Source: a virus
DNA length: 41,713 nt
IMG/VR virus record: IMGVR_UViG_3300023178_000097
Span: 1-41,713 of that record
Reading direction: 5' to 3' (one strand)
Below the pieces are notes generated by a model. It saw nothing but the letters and a program-made list of their open reading frames with translations, searched no databases and had not been told where the DNA came from. A program made the translations under genes and the position numbers. Each line of letters opens with the position of its first letter. Positions within the stretch are counted from its first letter, which is position 1. Below are positions 40,666 to 41,713 of the stretch, in pieces.

Positions 40666-41713
40666 TCAATGGGTTTCTGCCCAATTTTTTCCTATGTCAG
40701 ATGAACCAGGTGTAGGTATCTTGAATCCTAGTTCCTGACCAGTCTCAAGCATACACTGTTCTTGTATCTTACCAAGACGTTTGGCTTCTTCCTCTGTGCC
40801 TATGACCTCTACTTGATATTCATCGTGGATAAACCCAACCATCTTGAAGTTGATACCTTCCTTACGTGCTGCGTCATGCCACCGTAGGAGTGTGTGCTTC
40901 ATGAGACAAGCCTCACCATTCTGCAGGATACCTGCTAGTGCTTTGTGTGCATTGGGTACTACAACCTTACGTCCGTCATACCCTTTGAAGTAACCTTGTT
41001 CTGCTACGTAGGGAATCAGTCTGTTCTTTAGATTGTAGAGTCCATCAATAGACATCTCAAATCGAGTACGTGCATCCTGTGCTTCTTTCATGTTGACCTT
41101 GAGGATCTGTGCTGTCTTAGCTACACCTGCACCTAGCAGCCAAGCATAGATGAAAGTCTTAGCCATGTCTCGTGTACCGTTGGGTACATCCAAGGCTTTC
41201 TTGTTGAGGTTGTGGATGTCTGTCTCGTCTTCTTTCTTACCCACCATGATAGCTTGTGCATACTGGTCTGCATCAAAGTGTCTCCAAAGGTAGTCGGCTA
41301 ATACTCGTAACTGAATACCATCAGCGTCAGTGCCAACCAACCAAGAACCAGAAGGTACAGTCCAACAAGCACGTAAGTGTAAATCATATTGTTTCTTTAC
41401 CTCTTCTACTGGTGACTTAGCATCACCGTGGAATGGTGAAGATATGTTAGCTGTGTTAGGATCTTTGTGAGCACAACGTCCAGTCCATGCACCAATGCTC
41501 TGAATCCTACCATGAATACGTGAGTCGTCCTTACACTGGCCTATCCACTCCACCAGTGAACTTCGTCTACCCTCAAGGGTCAACCACTGTGCTAGAGCTT
41601 TGGCTCCTGTGGGGGCATCCTCAGGCAGTGTGCCAAGGTTTGCCTCTGATACTGTGAAACCGTACCAATCAAGGTCAGCTTTCTTGTTGTCGTAAAATTC
41701 TTGATCCATTGCT
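40666..41713 (-). CDS. Family A DNA polymerase, C-terminal part (cut by window edge)
   Basis: At least 347 residues of the polymerase domain; the 5' part lies beyond the window, so the ATG at 41709 is internal. Motif A is DADGIQLRVLADYL (D128 catalytic). Motif B is RDMAKTFIYAWLLGAG (K184, Y188), close to T7 RDNAKTFIYGFLYGAG, and motif C is FIHDEYQVEV (D296, E297). The Tyr at the E. coli 762 position is typical of virulent phages. Motif A has Gln where T7 and E. coli have Glu (E480/E710). The 3' exonuclease domain is out of view. It replicates the phage genome. Confidence 0.95.
   Translation of the reverse strand, partial: AMDQEFYDNKKADLDWYGFTVSEANLGTLPEDAPTGAKALAQWLTLEGRRSSLVEWIGQCKDDSRIHGRIQSIGAWTGRCAHKDPNTANISSPFHGDAKSPVEEVKKQYDLHLRACWTVPSGSWLVGTDADGIQLRVLADYLWRHFDADQYAQAIMVGKKEDETDIHNLNKKALDVPNGTRDMAKTFIYAWLLGAGVAKTAQILKVNMKEAQDARTRFEMSIDGLYNLKNRLIPYVAEQGYFKGYDGRKVVVPNAHKALAGILQNGEACLMKHTLLRWHDAARKEGINFKMVGFIHDEYQVEVIGTEEEAKRLGKIQEQCMLETGQELGFKIPTPGSSDIGKNWAETH

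Noticed and set aside
1-41713. Temperate life style, attachment sites, tRNA genes
   Set aside because: No integrase, repressor, excisionase or tRNA-like cloverleaf was seen in this window, though the rest of the genome is not visible.

Overview
The window is about 41.7 kb of a lytic-type, T7-like (podovirus) tailed phage, probably marine and probably infecting an alphaproteobacterium. The phage assignment rests on directly readable genes: both terminase subunits, a 715-residue portal, scaffold, major capsid protein, tail-tube/nozzle proteins, tail fibres and three very large internal virion proteins on the + strand. A family A DNA polymerase, gp2.5-like ssDNA-binding protein, Cas4-like exonuclease, T7 endonuclease I homologue, MazG and class II ribonucleotide reductase lie on the - strand. 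The host guess is inference from a DUF1127 protein, a DUF1289 protein and the B12-dependent reductase, all common in alphaproteobacteria and their marine phages. I saw no integrase, repressor, tRNA, IS element or CRISPR array. The polymerase runs off the right edge, so the window is not the whole genome. Layout: 1-530, promoter and small early-type genes including DUF1127. 558-3240, a tail-anchored membrane protein and the packaging genes. 3250-11488, portal, a 1195-residue virion protein with a peptidoglycan-peptidase-like domain, scaffold, and capsid with its own promoter and structured leader. 11508-12404, an insertion-like pair (methyltransferase and ParB-like protein) between capsid and tail. 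12406-20034, tail genes, ending in a 1315-residue fibre and a 464-residue protein that is about 11 percent cysteine. 20044-25603, a sugar cassette behind a near-consensus sigma70 promoter. 25615-35151, ejection/internal virion proteins and a lysozyme-like protein. 35155-35181, a bidirectional terminator. 35185-41713, the replication and nucleotide-metabolism operon on the - strand, packed with 4-base ATGA stop/start overlaps. The most striking content is the sugar cassette. It encodes a GT9-type heptosyltransferase, a NodU/WapO-type carbamoyltransferase, GmhB, HldC, HldA, a cupin and HldD. This is nearly the whole pathway from heptose-7-phosphate to ADP-L-glycero-beta-D-manno-heptose, plus enzymes to transfer the sugar and carbamoylate it. 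Only GmhA (sedoheptulose-7-phosphate isomerase) is not seen. The cassette sits directly after the cysteine-loaded fibre genes and inside the virion-structure region. Two models fit: the phage remodels host LPS core during infection, or it decorates its own fibres with carbamoylated heptose. The replication operon looks like a standard marine T7-like set, with extra small proteins: a basic 51-residue and an acidic 45-residue protein, both translationally coupled to their neighbours, and an AT-hook protein.
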